Part shown: piece by piece, positions 51,479-62,901 of the stretch | Layout of the letters: the number at the start of each line of letters is the position of its first letter | Position numbering within the stretch: position 1 is the stretch's first letter | Assembly (NCBI RefSeq): GCF_003473485.1 | Contig: NC_053043.1 | Span: 41,268,576-41,332,575 of the forward strand | Source: Medicago truncatula | Taxonomy: Eukaryota; Streptophyta; Magnoliopsida; Fabales; Fabaceae | DNA length: 64,000 nucleotides | Reading direction: 5' to 3' | Translations under genes and position numbers: made by a program | Notes under the pieces: model-generated | Database searches by the model: none | Told to the model about the DNA's origin: nothing | Seen by the model: only the letters and a program-made list of their open reading frames with translations

Positions 51479-52369
51479 AAAAGGGTCTGAATTCGCGATA
51501 ATAAATTTGTAACAAATATGTTGTGAATCTGATCAAAAATCACACCAATAACAACTTGATGTGTGGAGCAAGGGATAATTAAGCAACCAAAACAAAGCAT
51601 ATGAAATAATTAAATACAAGTCAAAAGTAGAAAACAACGGCGAGAAGAACAAAAGAAGAACACAAAGATATTTGTTGACCCAGTTCGGTCCAATCTGACC
51701 TAGTCTGGGGGAGAGAGCAGCCCTCCAATCCACTATATGATGAGTTTCGTTACAAAGAGAAATCAATGAGTTACAAGAATAAGTCTCCCACCTAATTCTA
51801 CCCAAAGTCCCAAACTCTTCCCGTAACCAAGAGACTCCAATCCTAATAGTGTTTCCCAAGGTGAATCAACCCACAAACCCTAGTGTTTGCTCCTAAGAGA
51901 CAAACTCTATACAAACCCTAGTTTTGTTGTTGCTTTTCTAAACCCTTGTTTCAGCCCCCTCTATCTCTCTCTCTCTCAAAGTTTAGCCTGATACAAGGTC
52001 TATATTTATAGTAAAAGTATAACTCATAAATTTGGAACAAATACCACACCGAAGATTCATTTTTTTTTCTCCTTCAGTGAAAGAATATCTGCATCAAAAA
52101 TATAATATTCCCTTTCAAAATATATTTGCATCAAATCGTTCTTTATACGATACAAAAATATATTTATTGTCCATAAATATATTTTCAGCACAAAATATAT
52201 TTGAAACAAATCTTTTATATTTTTAGCAACAATATTCTTCATCCATCAAATTTTGAGTCATACTACAACATTCTCCACCTTGACTCTAAATTAGTGATGA
52301 TGCCAATCATCAACCTCCTTGCTGCTCAAACCCTTGCTTCCCACTACTCCAAGTAGCTCCACAAGTTTA

Positions 52370-52745
52370 CACCCTCAACTTCTTCAGCCATCAGAATGTC
52401 TTCCGCCTTCTCGAAGATGCTTGTAGTCCAACTACGCTAGGAATTTCAGGTAGTTCTACAAGACTATACCATAACCTCTTCAATACGAGATATCTCCCGC
52501 TTTCCTTGAAGATCTACTTGTACCCAATCACCCTTGGCTTTTAGAGTAATCCACAAGTATACACCTCAACCCCTTCAGCCCTCGGAATGTCTTCCGCCTT
52601 CTCGAAGGTCCTTGCAGTCCAACTACACTAGGAGTTTCAGGTAGTCCCACAAGCATTCACCATAACATCTTCAACGCAGAACATCTCCTGCTTCATTGAA
52701 GATCACCTTGCATCCAATCACCCTTGGCATTCTTTTAGAATAATC
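52370..52745. repeat. Internal direct repeat in LTR element
   Basis: Two related blocks share AATGTCTTCCGCCTTCTCGA, GTCCAACTAC and CAATCACCCTTGGC motifs, with a spacing of about 185-190 bp. They lie between gag and the 3' LTR, where pol would be expected. Confidence 0.65.
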
Positions 52746-53019
52746 TCGCAAGTCGTGCTATACATTCTTTAACTTCATGAAGAAATCCCTTGCTCACCAT
52801 AGAGCATAGCACCCAAGGTCCTTCATAGTCGTACCATTACCGGTGTGTTCAACTCCACCTCACGCTGAGCGTACTCTACCTCAACTAGCAAATGCGTACA
52901 TCCCACTATGTCTTCAACCTTGAAACTCCACCTCAACAGGTAGATCATGAGTATTCTTACCACCGCCTCTCCAGGCTGATGTTGAGTGTTTAACGTCTCT
53001 CCAGACGACCACCGCTTCA

Positions 53020-53850
53020 CTAGGCATCAATCCCAAGGTGAGACACATCACCTTTTTCTTCCTCCAAACAACACCACACCATCAGAGCACCCGCATCCTC
53101 ATAACCCTCAGAGACAATTTGTGCGGAATTACCATTAATCTTCGGACAATCCTTCTTGAAGTGACCCATCTTGTGACAGTTAAAGCATTCAAACCTTGAC
53201 TTGTTTCCACTCTTTCTCCGGTTACCTCTACCTCCACCATTCCCTCTTGTGACACTTAGGCCCTCACCGTGTTCATGAGTCAAGTCCTTGGACTTGGTCA
53301 AATCCTTGGTTCTCAAAGCTGCTTGAACTTCTTCCAAGGTAACAGTGCCTTCCTTGCCATAGAGCATGGTATCTTTGAACGATTCAAAAGATTTCGGTAG
53401 AGCACACAACAAGAGTATAGCTTTATCCTCGTCCTCAAGTTGCACCTCAATATTCTCCAAGTCATCTAGGATTTTGTTGAACTCCGTAAGTTGCTCCATG
53501 ATGGCCTTTGACTCTACCATCCTGAATGAGTAGAGTTGTTGCTTTAGGAATTGCCGATGAGCCAAAGACTTTGTCATATATAAAGATTCCAACTTTGCCC
53601 ACATCGATGCCGCGGTTGCTTCCTTTGCTACTTCTCTCAAAACTTTATCCCCGAGGCACAAGACAACGGCACTCCTGGCCTTGTCCACCATCTTGGTCTT
53701 CTCCGCTCGTGACATGGTGACCGGTAACGAACCTTCACCCTTCAAAGCTTTCTCACACTTCTGCTGTATTAACACCGCTTCCATCTTTACCTTCCATAAC
53801 CCGAAATCGTTATCTCCGGTAAACTTCTCGATATCCCACTTTGAACCCAT
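53020..53850 (-). CDS. Gag protein of LTR retrotransposon
   Basis: A 276-residue intact frame starting at ATG 53850, shortly after the primer-site-like sequence. The N-terminus WDIEKFTGDNDFGLWKVKME and the region to about residue 170 match the copia gag (UBN2/retrotran_gag) type. A basic stretch and a CCHC zinc knuckle, CFNCHKMGHFKKDC, bind nucleic acid in this family. It would package the element's RNA. The protease that normally follows is absent; the frame ends soon after the knuckle. Confidence 0.85.
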   Translation of the reverse strand: MGSKWDIEKFTGDNDFGLWKVKMEAVLIQQKCEKALKGEGSLPVTMSRAEKTKMVDKARSAVVLCLGDKVLREVAKEATAASMWAKLESLYMTKSLAHRQFLKQQLYSFRMVESKAIMEQLTEFNKILDDLENIEVQLEDEDKAILLLCALPKSFESFKDTMLYGKEGTVTLEEVQAALRTKDLTKSKDLTHEHGEGLSVTRGNGGGRGNRRKSGNKSRFECFNCHKMGHFKKDCPKINGNSAQIVSEGYEDAGALMVWCCLEEEKGDVSHLGIDA

Positions 53851-54651
53851 GATACTTAATTATCCTTCGATCCTTGCCCCACGGTGGGCGCCAATTGTTG
53901 TGAATCTGATCAAAAATCACACCAATAACAACTTGATGTGTGGAGCAAGAGATAATTAAGCAACCAAAACAAAGCGTATGGAATAATTAAATACAAGTCA
54001 AAAGTAGAAAACAACGGCGAGAAGAACAAAAGAAGAACACAAAGATATTTGTTGACCCAGTTCGGTCCAATCTGACCTAGTCTGGGGGAGAGAGCAGCCC
54101 TCCAATCCACTATATGATGAGTTTCGTTACAAAGAGAAATCAACGGGTTACAAGAATAAGTCTCCCACCTAATTCTACCCAAAGTCCCAATCTCTTCCCG
54201 TAACCAAGAGACTCCAATCCTAATAGTGTTTCCCAAGGTGAATCAACCCACAAACCCTAGTGTTTGCTCCTAAGAGACAAACTCTATATAAACCCTAGTT
54301 TTGTTGTTGCTTTTCTAAACCCTTGTTTCAGCCCCCTCTATCTCTCTCTCTCTCTCTCAAAGTTTAGCCTTATACAAGGTCTATATTTATAGTAAAAGTA
54401 TAACTCATAAATTTGGAGCAAATACCACACTGAAGATTCGTTTTTTTTTCTCCTTCAGTGAAAGAATATTTGCATCAAAAATATAATATTCTCTTTCAAA
54501 ATATATTTGCATCAAATCGTTCTTTATACGATACAAAAATATATTTATTGTCCATAAATATATTTTCAGCACAAAATATATTTGAAACAAATCTTTTATA
54601 TTTTTAGCAACAATATTCTTCATCCATCAAATTTTGAGTCATACTACAACA

Positions 54652-55091
54652 AAATATATTGTGGTTTTTCTTAATTCTTCTGATTTTGTTATGAGATATC
54701 CTATATTTACCTAGGGAGATAGTAACTCATATGTTAAAGATATAATTGACAAAAATAGTTAAAGTAATCTTGAAATATGAATTGACTTTCTCTTTATAGA
54801 GCCTCATGTGTTTTTTGCTTAAAATGTTTCTTGAAATTTGAAAACACCATATAGATAACAACAATTGTTTCTTAAAGTATACTATTTTAAGGAAAAAGTA
54901 ATACTACATTATAGCCCTACTATGAGTTACCCACTAATTATTATTCATTAATTAATAAACATATATTCACGAGTGCACAATGTAATGCTATCCAACATAA
55001 ATACATTTTCCTTGAACCATTTTCTTCTTATTATCATCACAAAACCACTACCTAATCCTTTTCTTCCAAGCCATTCAATTCTTACAAAGCA
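54652..55091. promoter_or_regulatory. Presumed promoter of DUF1685 gene
   Basis: This AT-rich stretch lies between the LTR element and the DUF1685 start codon. The LTR element sits only about 440 bp upstream of the ATG. No individual motif is assigned. Confidence 0.35.
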
Positions 55092-55793
55092 ATGGCAGCA
55101 GAACATGTTTTGAAACTGTTTGATATCAACTGGTTTGAGACATCAATTTTCACCAACAACAAAAAACCATCTTCACCATTACATTCAACAACATTACTAG
55201 ATGATTCAACCTCTATGTCTCAAGTGGAAGAACTTCATTTTTTAGACACAAAACTCTTAAGAATTCCAACACTTCAAGTAAGGTCTTTTAGCGACGAAAA
55301 CTTAGGCACAAAGATTGGTTCTTTCTCTGATTCTCTTTCACCAAACTCTGTCCTCACATCACAGAAGTTGAAACCAATTATCTCAGGCAAAGAAGTGGAA
55401 GAATTCACACTAGAAAAAGAAGTAACCGATACGAAAAAGGTGAGTCATCGTACTCATAGAACGAGGCTAAGGAAAGGAAGAAAAACTGCTAGAAGTTTAT
55501 CAGAGCTTGAGTTTAAGGAGCTAAAAGGGTTTATGGATTTAGGTTTTGTGTTTTCTGAGGAAGATAAAGATTCAGGATTGGTTTCTTTGATACCAGGGTT
55601 GAGCAAAAACCAACACAATGTTGATGAAAGTGTGATTAGTAGGCCTTATTTATCTGAGGCTTGGGGTGTTATAAAGCAAAAGAAAGTTGTTAATCCATTG
55701 CTTAATTGGAGGGTACCAACTCTTGGCAATGAGATTGATATGAAGGATAATCTTAAGTTTTGGGCTCACACAGTTGCATCCATTGTAAGATAA
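55092..55793 (+). CDS. DUF1685 family protein
   Basis: A single-exon frame of 233 residues starting at the first ATG after a pyrimidine-rich leader. The C-terminal half matches the plant DUF1685 family: SLSELEFKELKGFMDLGFVF (about residues 135-155), a Ser/Leu-rich segment, RPYLSEAWGV, NWRVP and the final MKDNLKFWAHTVASIVR. A basic RTRLRKGRKTAR stretch precedes the domain and could serve in nuclear localisation. The biochemical function of the family is unknown to me. There is no signal peptide or membrane segment. Confidence 0.85.
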   Translation: MAAEHVLKLFDINWFETSIFTNNKKPSSPLHSTTLLDDSTSMSQVEELHFLDTKLLRIPTLQVRSFSDENLGTKIGSFSDSLSPNSVLTSQKLKPIISGKEVEEFTLEKEVTDTKKVSHRTHRTRLRKGRKTARSLSELEFKELKGFMDLGFVFSEEDKDSGLVSLIPGLSKNQHNVDESVISRPYLSEAWGVIKQKKVVNPLLNWRVPTLGNEIDMKDNLKFWAHTVASIVR

Positions 55794-56065
55794 CAATTAG
55801 CAAGTTTCTTTTCTTTTTTCTTGTCTTGTGGATGTTCAAAGTTCAATCTTCTTGATTTTCTATGGAAAAGTCTTAATTGTATATATTTGATTTGATTAAT
55901 GTACATTTCCTAAGGTATTTTTTGTATCCAATTTGTATTTTTTTTTTCTAGTTTAAAATCTTCTTTCAAAATGCAGCAAAAAATATCCAAGGAAAGGTAT
56001 ACTTTTGATTATGGTTTTAAATTATGGTTGCGGATGCGGCTATGTCACATACATTTATATATGAG

Positions 56066-56780
56066 AAATGCTAACAGGTGGTCTTAAGACATTGTTTAAG
56101 AAACTAGAAGAAGTAACTTTACATAAGAAGTTGTGATTATGACTATCGCAAGTTTTTGACTTGTAATAATTTCGATCAAATCATTTTCTTTCTACAGCCG
56201 GCCCTAGTTTTCTAGTGAGAGAAACTCCAACCTCTCTCTAAACTTTCTTTCTCCTTCATTCATCGAGGGGTGGTTTTAGGTTATTTTTTGACCTAGAATC
56301 ACCCCTCTCCATCTTTTCCCCCCCTTTTCAAATCTAAATAAGTGGTTTTCACATAAATCAAGTTTTTTTCTTGTGTTTTTTGTGATTTCGTCGTCTAAGT
56401 GCGGCATTATGTTGTTCATCGTCTTGTGCGGCGTTTGATTTTGCGTTTTGTCACGGTGTTCATTTAGTTCCTATTGAAAGATCAACATCAGTCCATTACA
56501 AATTCAACCAATGATTTGGGCGTCAACTTTGCAGATCTTAAAGCATGGGTATTTCTGTGACTTAAATCTTGAAGCATGGGTATTTGTAGGCATTTTGTCG
56601 TTGTATGCTATTAACTTGGGTGCTGTGAGTTTGTTCGCATATTCACCCTTTACGTTTTTAGCGATCTTTGTATCTGATGTACTCTATCAATTTGAATGAA
56701 TGAATGTCGTTTTGTTTTTGCGACAAAATTTCCTTTTATGTATTCCTTAAACAATGCCCTTAGGCACTTGTTAGCATAAC
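56066..56780. mobile_element. Non-autonomous TIR element
   Basis: The left end AATGCTAACAGGTGGTCTTA with ACATTGTTTAAGAAA mirrors the right end (inverted: TATGCTAACAAGTGCCTAAG, then CATTGTTTAAGGAAT). The interior, including an ORF-like stretch at 56511-56699, has no known domain. The same terminus is used by the small repeat at 24639-24830; the interior resembles 30920-31310. Confidence 0.65.
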
Positions 56781-56993
56781 CCTTTCTATATTGCGAAAAA
56801 ATGCAACAAAAAAAAAAGTGACTAATGCAAGTGAAATTTCTGATGCAATCTGATTATATAAAGTTAAAATTCCTTTGTATCGCGACCACATTATAAGACC
56901 ATACTTCTTATTAATCGGATTAAAAATTACTACAAGTCTAGTGTAAGTGGTTGATGCACAAGATGTTTACGCATTTTAAACCCTAGATACCGA

Positions 56994-57313
56994 GTTTGAA
57001 TTCTATTCGTCATAGAAATTTGGATCATAAATTTTCTCACAAGGAATTTTGTTTTGTTTTGTTTTAATGGTAGTGCATTAAGACACTTTTCATTCATGAT
57101 TATTCAATTATTTGTTTTCTTATTCCTTGATAGTTGAACAATTCAATTGGTTGTGAGTTTGAATTCTCTTCTTCAAAGAAATTTTGATCATAAATTTTCC
57201 CACAAGGACTATTGTTTTGTCTTAATCGTGGTGCATTAAGACACTTTCCCTTCATGCTTATTTTAATTATTTGTTTTCCCATTCCTTGATATATAGTTGA
57301 ACAATTCAATAGG
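56994..57313. repeat. Tandem duplication, about 160 bp x 2
   Basis: Two diverged copies share GATCATAAATTTTC, CACAAGGA, GTGCATTAAGACACTTT and TTGAACAATTCAAT blocks in the same order. Confidence 0.75.
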
Positions 57314-58790
57314 GTAGCAATGATATGGTTGACACAGTGCTTTCATATACCAACCCAAATTGGCTGATTAATAATTTTTTTAGTTAATAACAAGATAGGT
57401 TAGGCCTAAATGATAGAGACATGAAGATATAAACAACGTGACTAGTTAGTAATTATTTTCACTTGATTGAATGCTCCCACTTATAAGTTAGTGTTTTATT
57501 AGCAAGAGTTAAAGACCCATAGGAATTTCACTTTAATCAAAAGATGAAAATGAAAGTTGTGTTAACACCACTTTCTATCCACTCATATTAAATTCCATAG
57601 GAAAAAGAGGTTTGATGATTGCTTTGGCAATATTGATAAAAACAAATTTTTTAAAGATGTTAGATTCTAACTTTTTAATCATTATGTTTTTGAATTTTTA
57701 GAACAAGTTCACTTTTAAGTATTTTTACAAAATTTAAAAAATTATAATATACATAAGTCTATTGTTATAAACTTCTATCTTCATGTCAAATAGGACAAAT
57801 AAATAACAAAAGTTTTTCTCAAGAATTTTAACATTACCAAATTGAAACTAAAGATTATTTGGAATATTACACTTGTTAAATATAATTATGAAATTATATA
57901 TAATTATAATTGTTGAACTAATGTGATATGAATCTTTGACTGAATACTCTGCCCCAAAGGATGCATACCTGTTCTTCTATGACTAACTCAAACGCAATAT
58001 AGTGTCTATAATTGAAATGAGATTATAATTATTTTTTTGACATAATAATTGACATTAAATAATGAATGAGCCAAGTTGGTTTTTTATTATTCGTCATATC
58101 TTGTATCTTTTACAATTTCCATACGTAAAAATCAAAATGGACGTCATTGATGGTGACCTAATTAATATACTTCCTTTTTTTTTTTTTTTGAGGGAATTAA
58201 TAATATACTTCCTTGTTTGTAATAAAAGTTTGGTCTGCATTATTGATTTTGAAAATAAATAAAATAAAAGAGAAAACCCAGTTGAGATTTATTTACAGAT
58301 ATGGAAAGGAAGTCCATGCTAGGATACTTGTCAAAGAAAATTCTGCTTCCATGATTCAAGATGAAGCTATCAAATAAAAATTTAATATGTTCTTAATAAA
58401 TATATAAGTTAGAATATGTATTCTTTTATGACTTTGCTTAAGTCGTAGAAATTTATGAGTGATTCATGAGTTGTGCTTATCTATTCACACTAGTCTATCT
58501 GTAATAGCAACAAGAATTTCCAATTCCATGTGGGAAAGGGTTCACATTAATGCAAGTGATTTTAATAATCATTCAAATATTTTTGACCTATTATTATTTC
58601 TTTTTTCATATTTTATCTACCTAAAAATCTTTAAATTATAATTTCTATAAGATATTTGAGGGGTTATGATAGATGTGAATTGATTTGTGTGGTCACAAGA
58701 TGATGATTGGATTGTGACACTTTTACAATTCTTAGTATACCAAGAGTTAAAATATTATGATCTTCTACTAATACCTTGAATATAAATGAT
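57314..58790. other. AT-rich spacer
   Basis: No supported gene. A poly-T stretch at 58171-58189 is flanked by two copies of AATATACTTCCTT, probably a small insertion scar. Confidence 0.55.
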
Positions 58791-58794
58791 CTCG

Positions 58795-58905
58795 TGAGCA
58801 TAATTCAGTTGACAGAGACATGTATATGTAGGGGCTAGAATTCAAACTCCGAACACCACACTTATTCACCTTGAAAAATGTGCATTCTAGCTATTACTTG
58901 ATCAA
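58795..58905 (+). repeat. tRNA-like SINE-type dispersed repeat
   Basis: Same family as 1003-1115: GTGAGCATAATTCAGTTG, GTAGGGGCTAGAATTCAAAC and CACTTATTCACCTTG in the same order. Confidence 0.5.
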
Positions 58906-59007
58906 TATATATACACCTTAATTAGACTGCATGTACAATTATTTCTAATTGAGTGAGAAATAAATATCTCTACTGAATGTTATAGAAAGGTTTATGGAAA
59001 GTTTTGG

Positions 59008-62000
59008 TCACTTGTCCTTGCTAGGTTCTGCCTCTGGAAGTTTAAATTTGGGAGGTTTATCAACACCCTTCCTTGAGTATTCCCTCCATCGCCGTGCCGC
59101 TGCGGCGGCTCTTTCCGCTCTTTCTTTAGTTTCATCTTCTGCAAAATGATACCGTTTAAAAAACTTGAGTAGAATAATGAACAATAATCCTCATATCACA
59201 CTAACTGCCATAACATATTAATAATTATATAATAGCAGCAAATTTTCTTTATAGAAGTATAAAAATATAGAAACTACAAATGTAAATGCTCCTTGATCAA
59301 GACTCGAGGGTTGCTTGGATTGGCTTTTTGAGCTTATCTACTAGCAATAAGCACTTATAAGGCCGTTTGAAAGATCTTATGGAAACAACTAATGATATGT
59401 TCATAAGCTATTATAGGATATGCTTATATGAAAACAATTTGACTTTAATTTATCTTGGTTATAGAGCTAGCTTATACGTAAGTGTTTATATGATAAGCAC
59501 TTATTAAGTTGTTTATTCAAAGAGAAAGAAATGAAGACTTGAAACAATACAGCACCGATTAGGCTAAAACACAAACATTTGGAAATAATTAATATGATTA
59601 TTGATTTCCATTAGTTTAAGTTTATATATATCCCTTTCGTGCTTTCGAATCCGCAATACCTGAATTTTGATAGTCTTTTGGTTGACCCCAAAGATTGTCC
59701 CAATAAGAATCTGTTTTACCAGAACTTTCCTGCCTCATCATTCTCATTTTTGCTTGTTCCTGCAAGAAAACTAGTAAGTAGTACTTGATTGTGCGAAATT
59801 TTAACCACATATTGAAACTGGGTCAAGCATCCAAATTTTTGTTGAAATTTATTGTCAAATTTATTTGTCAAAATGACGCGAATCTTCATTTATAAAGCAA
59901 AAACTAAAGTGATTGAGAATATAAGAGTTCTAACCAAGACTTTTGACTGTCTCTTTTCCCATCGCGACCTCGCCTGTCAATAGTACATGCACATCATATT
60001 AGATATGAGAGAAGCAATTTTGGACATTGGAAAAAAAGGTTTTCAATCAAAACTAGAAAAGAGACGGGAAATTTATGACTACATGATGGAAAATTGAAAT
60101 GCTAACATGGATTATAATCAGTGTTATGAAAATTGGGAGTTAGAATGAAGAATGTTTTATTTTTGCTTGGTCTTTGAATTAGGTCATAGAAAATGCAAGC
60201 ATACAATCATTGCAAACACATGAAGTCCACAAGAAGAAAACTTATGAACCTTCCGAATAACTGTGTCGCTGTAGCACTGTTCTTACCATTCTGAAAACAT
60301 CAAACGAGGCTGATCCCATTCCTGAAAGCATTAGGGCAACCTGCTCATATTTAAGAGACTTGGTGAAAATCATTATCAGGAAAATCATTTCAAAACTCAA
60401 ATTTTAAAACTTCAAAAAGAATGTACATCAAAAGAGATGTTGAAATTATATTGCGAATATAGAGATTATATCCAAAAAATTGAAAGAAATATATGTTATA
60501 AGGAACAAGGCCTTACATTGACTCTTTCTATACGGCGCATTTCATCTTCGAGTAATGATAGCTGTGCAGCAGATGTCCAATGAATGCAGTCAACAGGGCT
60601 GGAATTTTTTTCGTTAAATTAATTCCATTAATCATCATTAGCTTAGTTGGCTTCACAAGCAATAACAGAAATGACTGATAAATACAGGTGACTAAAGTGA
60701 TGCGTATAGTATAGACATACCAACTGTCAATTGCCTGTTGAACTAACTCAGGGTTCCCTCGCTGGCTGAATACTCTGGCTCTTCCAAAATCTTCCTCCAT
60801 TGCAAACACATCAGGTGCTACATTGGCACAATTTTTGCAGCCTGTTGAAGGATTTGGTATTGGAATTGGAATATATTTATATGTTAACCTTTGTGATTTC
60901 TCATTGCAAAGCTTTATGGATGTATGATTGGTGCTTTATAGATAAAGACAATGAAGCCCTATCTATGGCACGCAAGCTTAATAGATAACTTTGACGTCAT
61001 TTCAATGTCTTTCTGGAGTTTTAAGATGCTAATCAAGTTCGATCTTCAATTGGAATGCATTTGATAACATATCAAGACAAAGGGACAAATCTGATTAATA
61101 TCTTGCAATTCCAGAGACCATTTTGGAATATTTATAATGTGTAGGACTAGGTTGATACAATGCTACAATTCAAGGACCAAAATATGCTTATAAGTTCTGT
61201 AACATTTGGTAGAAACAAAACTAAAGAAGGTATATAAGACTGTGTGAGTGAGTGAGTGAAGTACCTATGCAACTGAACTCGTCAACAAAAACATGATCCT
61301 TCGGGCAAGAATCATCGAAGAAAGGATTGGTTGAAGTTAAAGAATAGCCATGAATTTCATCATAAACATTTCTCTGAATGGGATCACTGAGCACCTACAA
61401 TAGTCAGTTTCCAATAAAATCACATGAAAAAGATAAATACTTTTACAAAATTTTCATCTAGCTTAAAAGTTCAATTTATTTAAAATGGAACATACTGCAT
61501 AAACTTCATTGATGAACATGCAGAAATTAGTCGTTTCAGGATTGTTGCCGCTCAAGTCCGGGTGACAAGCTTTCATGCAATCGTAGTAGGCCTTCTTGAT
61601 CTGCTCTGGTGTAGCATCTGGAAACTAGTCAAAATTACTAACCAATTATTAGAAAATACAAATGTCTAAAATACTATCAGCAATTGCATTTGCGGCTGTG
61701 ATGCCAAGGTTTTTGATGTCACCGTGACCACATTGCAATTGCATATGCTTCAGCTGTATTTGAATGCAAATTTCTATAATCTTAATGTTAACAACACAAC
61801 TGCAACACGACCGCAAATGCATTTTTAACAATGTGAAATGCTATATATCTTACAAAAAATAATATTTCGATACACAAATTTGACAATAATTAAAACAGTT
61901 AGCAACTTAGCATAGTGGCGAATTACATTTAGTGGATGGATGATGATTAATGAATATAACAAGCTATAGAAACTCATTAATCATCCACTGACCGTAATTA

Positions 62001-62901
62001 ACAACATTTTTAAACATGATTAACCACAATTTTTCAAATGTTCAAATATACTATATTAACTAGCGGAAAGACGGAGACTCACGTGCGCTCGTCTTTATGC
62101 TCTTTTTATTGCGGTAACGCTTGTATTTTATGAGTGGTGTTTTCTATGGAATTCTGATTTTGATTAAAAGTATAAAGATTAGATGCTTGTGAATTTCAAA
62201 TTATAATAAACTCAACAAATCATATTTATCTTTTTCAGAAACACCAACGATCCAAGATATAATATAATCTTATATTTTTAATGAAACCAACAATACAACA
62301 TGATTATAGAAGAGAAAAAAAATTGATCAAAGGTATAACTTGAATAATGAAAAAGTCAGCCTAAAATCCCCTATTTTCTTTATATATGGTATAGATATAT
62401 GAATTGCAACACCTTATTATATTTATTAACTATCAACTGAACTTGATTAACCATCTAAATTGTTTTAAAAATTTGTTGACAAATATTTCAAAATAACACA
62501 TCTCTATATCTTAATACACATAAGATTAATCAAATTACACCCAACTTAACAAAAGGGTCTAACTATACATCAGCCTATAAGAAAAACAATAAGATCAAAC
62601 ATAATTATTAATGAAAGCATAAACTATTTTTGCAGAAAATGACAAAAGAAGACATAATTTGATGTATTACCAGACCAAGAACAGCATAATAGTCATCTGC
62701 AGTAGTATCAACCGGATAAACTGAATCCTCAGCTTCAACTCTTAACCTCCCACACTTTCTTCTCTTATCACTTTCCATAGCTAAGGAACAAGGACTTGCA
62801 TGCTTTGTCAACTTCCTCCATGAGGTTTTTGAACATAAATTCAGTGATGGATTGTTGATTTTGAGAGCTTCAGTGTAAAATGGAGACAGTAATTGAGCCA
62901 T
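59008..62901 (-). CDS. Chloroplast DnaJ-ferredoxin fusion (J protein)
   Basis: Nine inferred exons: 62671-62901, 61496-61624, 61265-61394, 60721-60841, 60517-60598, 60287-60340, 59935-59973, 59660-59759, 59008-59138; 1017 bp, 338 residues, every phase matching. The first 65 residues are Ser/Lys-rich with few acids, as in a plastid transit peptide. A J domain follows (DDYYAVLGLFPDATPEQIKK; HPD at 98-100), which stimulates Hsp70 ATPase. Then comes a ferredoxin-like single 4Fe-4S module with Cys162, Cys165, Cys168 and Cys204 followed by Pro. The C-terminal tail is charged and helical, with an ERAERAAAAARRW stretch. This domain order matches the plant plastid DjC76/77/82-type J proteins. Intron 1 carries a short Helitron. 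All key residues are intact. Confidence 0.9.
59325..59520. repeat. hAT-like MITE remnant in DnaJ intron 8
   Basis: AGCTTAT/ATAAGCA motifs are repeated in both orientations (GAGCTTATCTACTAGCAATA on the left, GATAAGCACTTATTAAG on the right). It resembles 25290-25560. Confidence 0.4.
62060..62395 (-). mobile_element. Short non-autonomous Helitron in DnaJ intron 1
   Basis: On the minus strand it starts TCTATACCATATATAAAG (after A) and ends, past a GACG/CGTC stem, with TTTCCGCTAG followed by T. The termini are nearly identical to those of the 3.08-kb element at 26707-29788; the 336-bp body is non-coding. Confidence 0.85.

Larger units (their letters stand above)
51519..54651 (-). mobile_element. 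Copia-type LTR retrotransposon, gag only
   Basis: The LTRs 51519-52270 (752 bp) and 53896-54651 (756 bp) start TG and end CA and differ by roughly a dozen substitutions and a TC-repeat length by eye. AAATA flanks both sides (51514-51518 and 54652-54656). On the minus strand the 5' LTR is followed by TTGGCGCC(CACC), a primer-site-like sequence, and the 3' LTR is preceded by a purine tract (AAGGTGGAGAA). The 1.6-kb interior has gag but no protease, integrase or RT, so it depends on a partner element. High LTR similarity suggests a young insertion. Confidence 0.9.

Noticed and set aside
52032-52242. Short frames on both strands in the LTR
   Set aside because: The same sequence recurs in the other LTR near 54420-54620; it is the AT-rich LTR end, not a gene.
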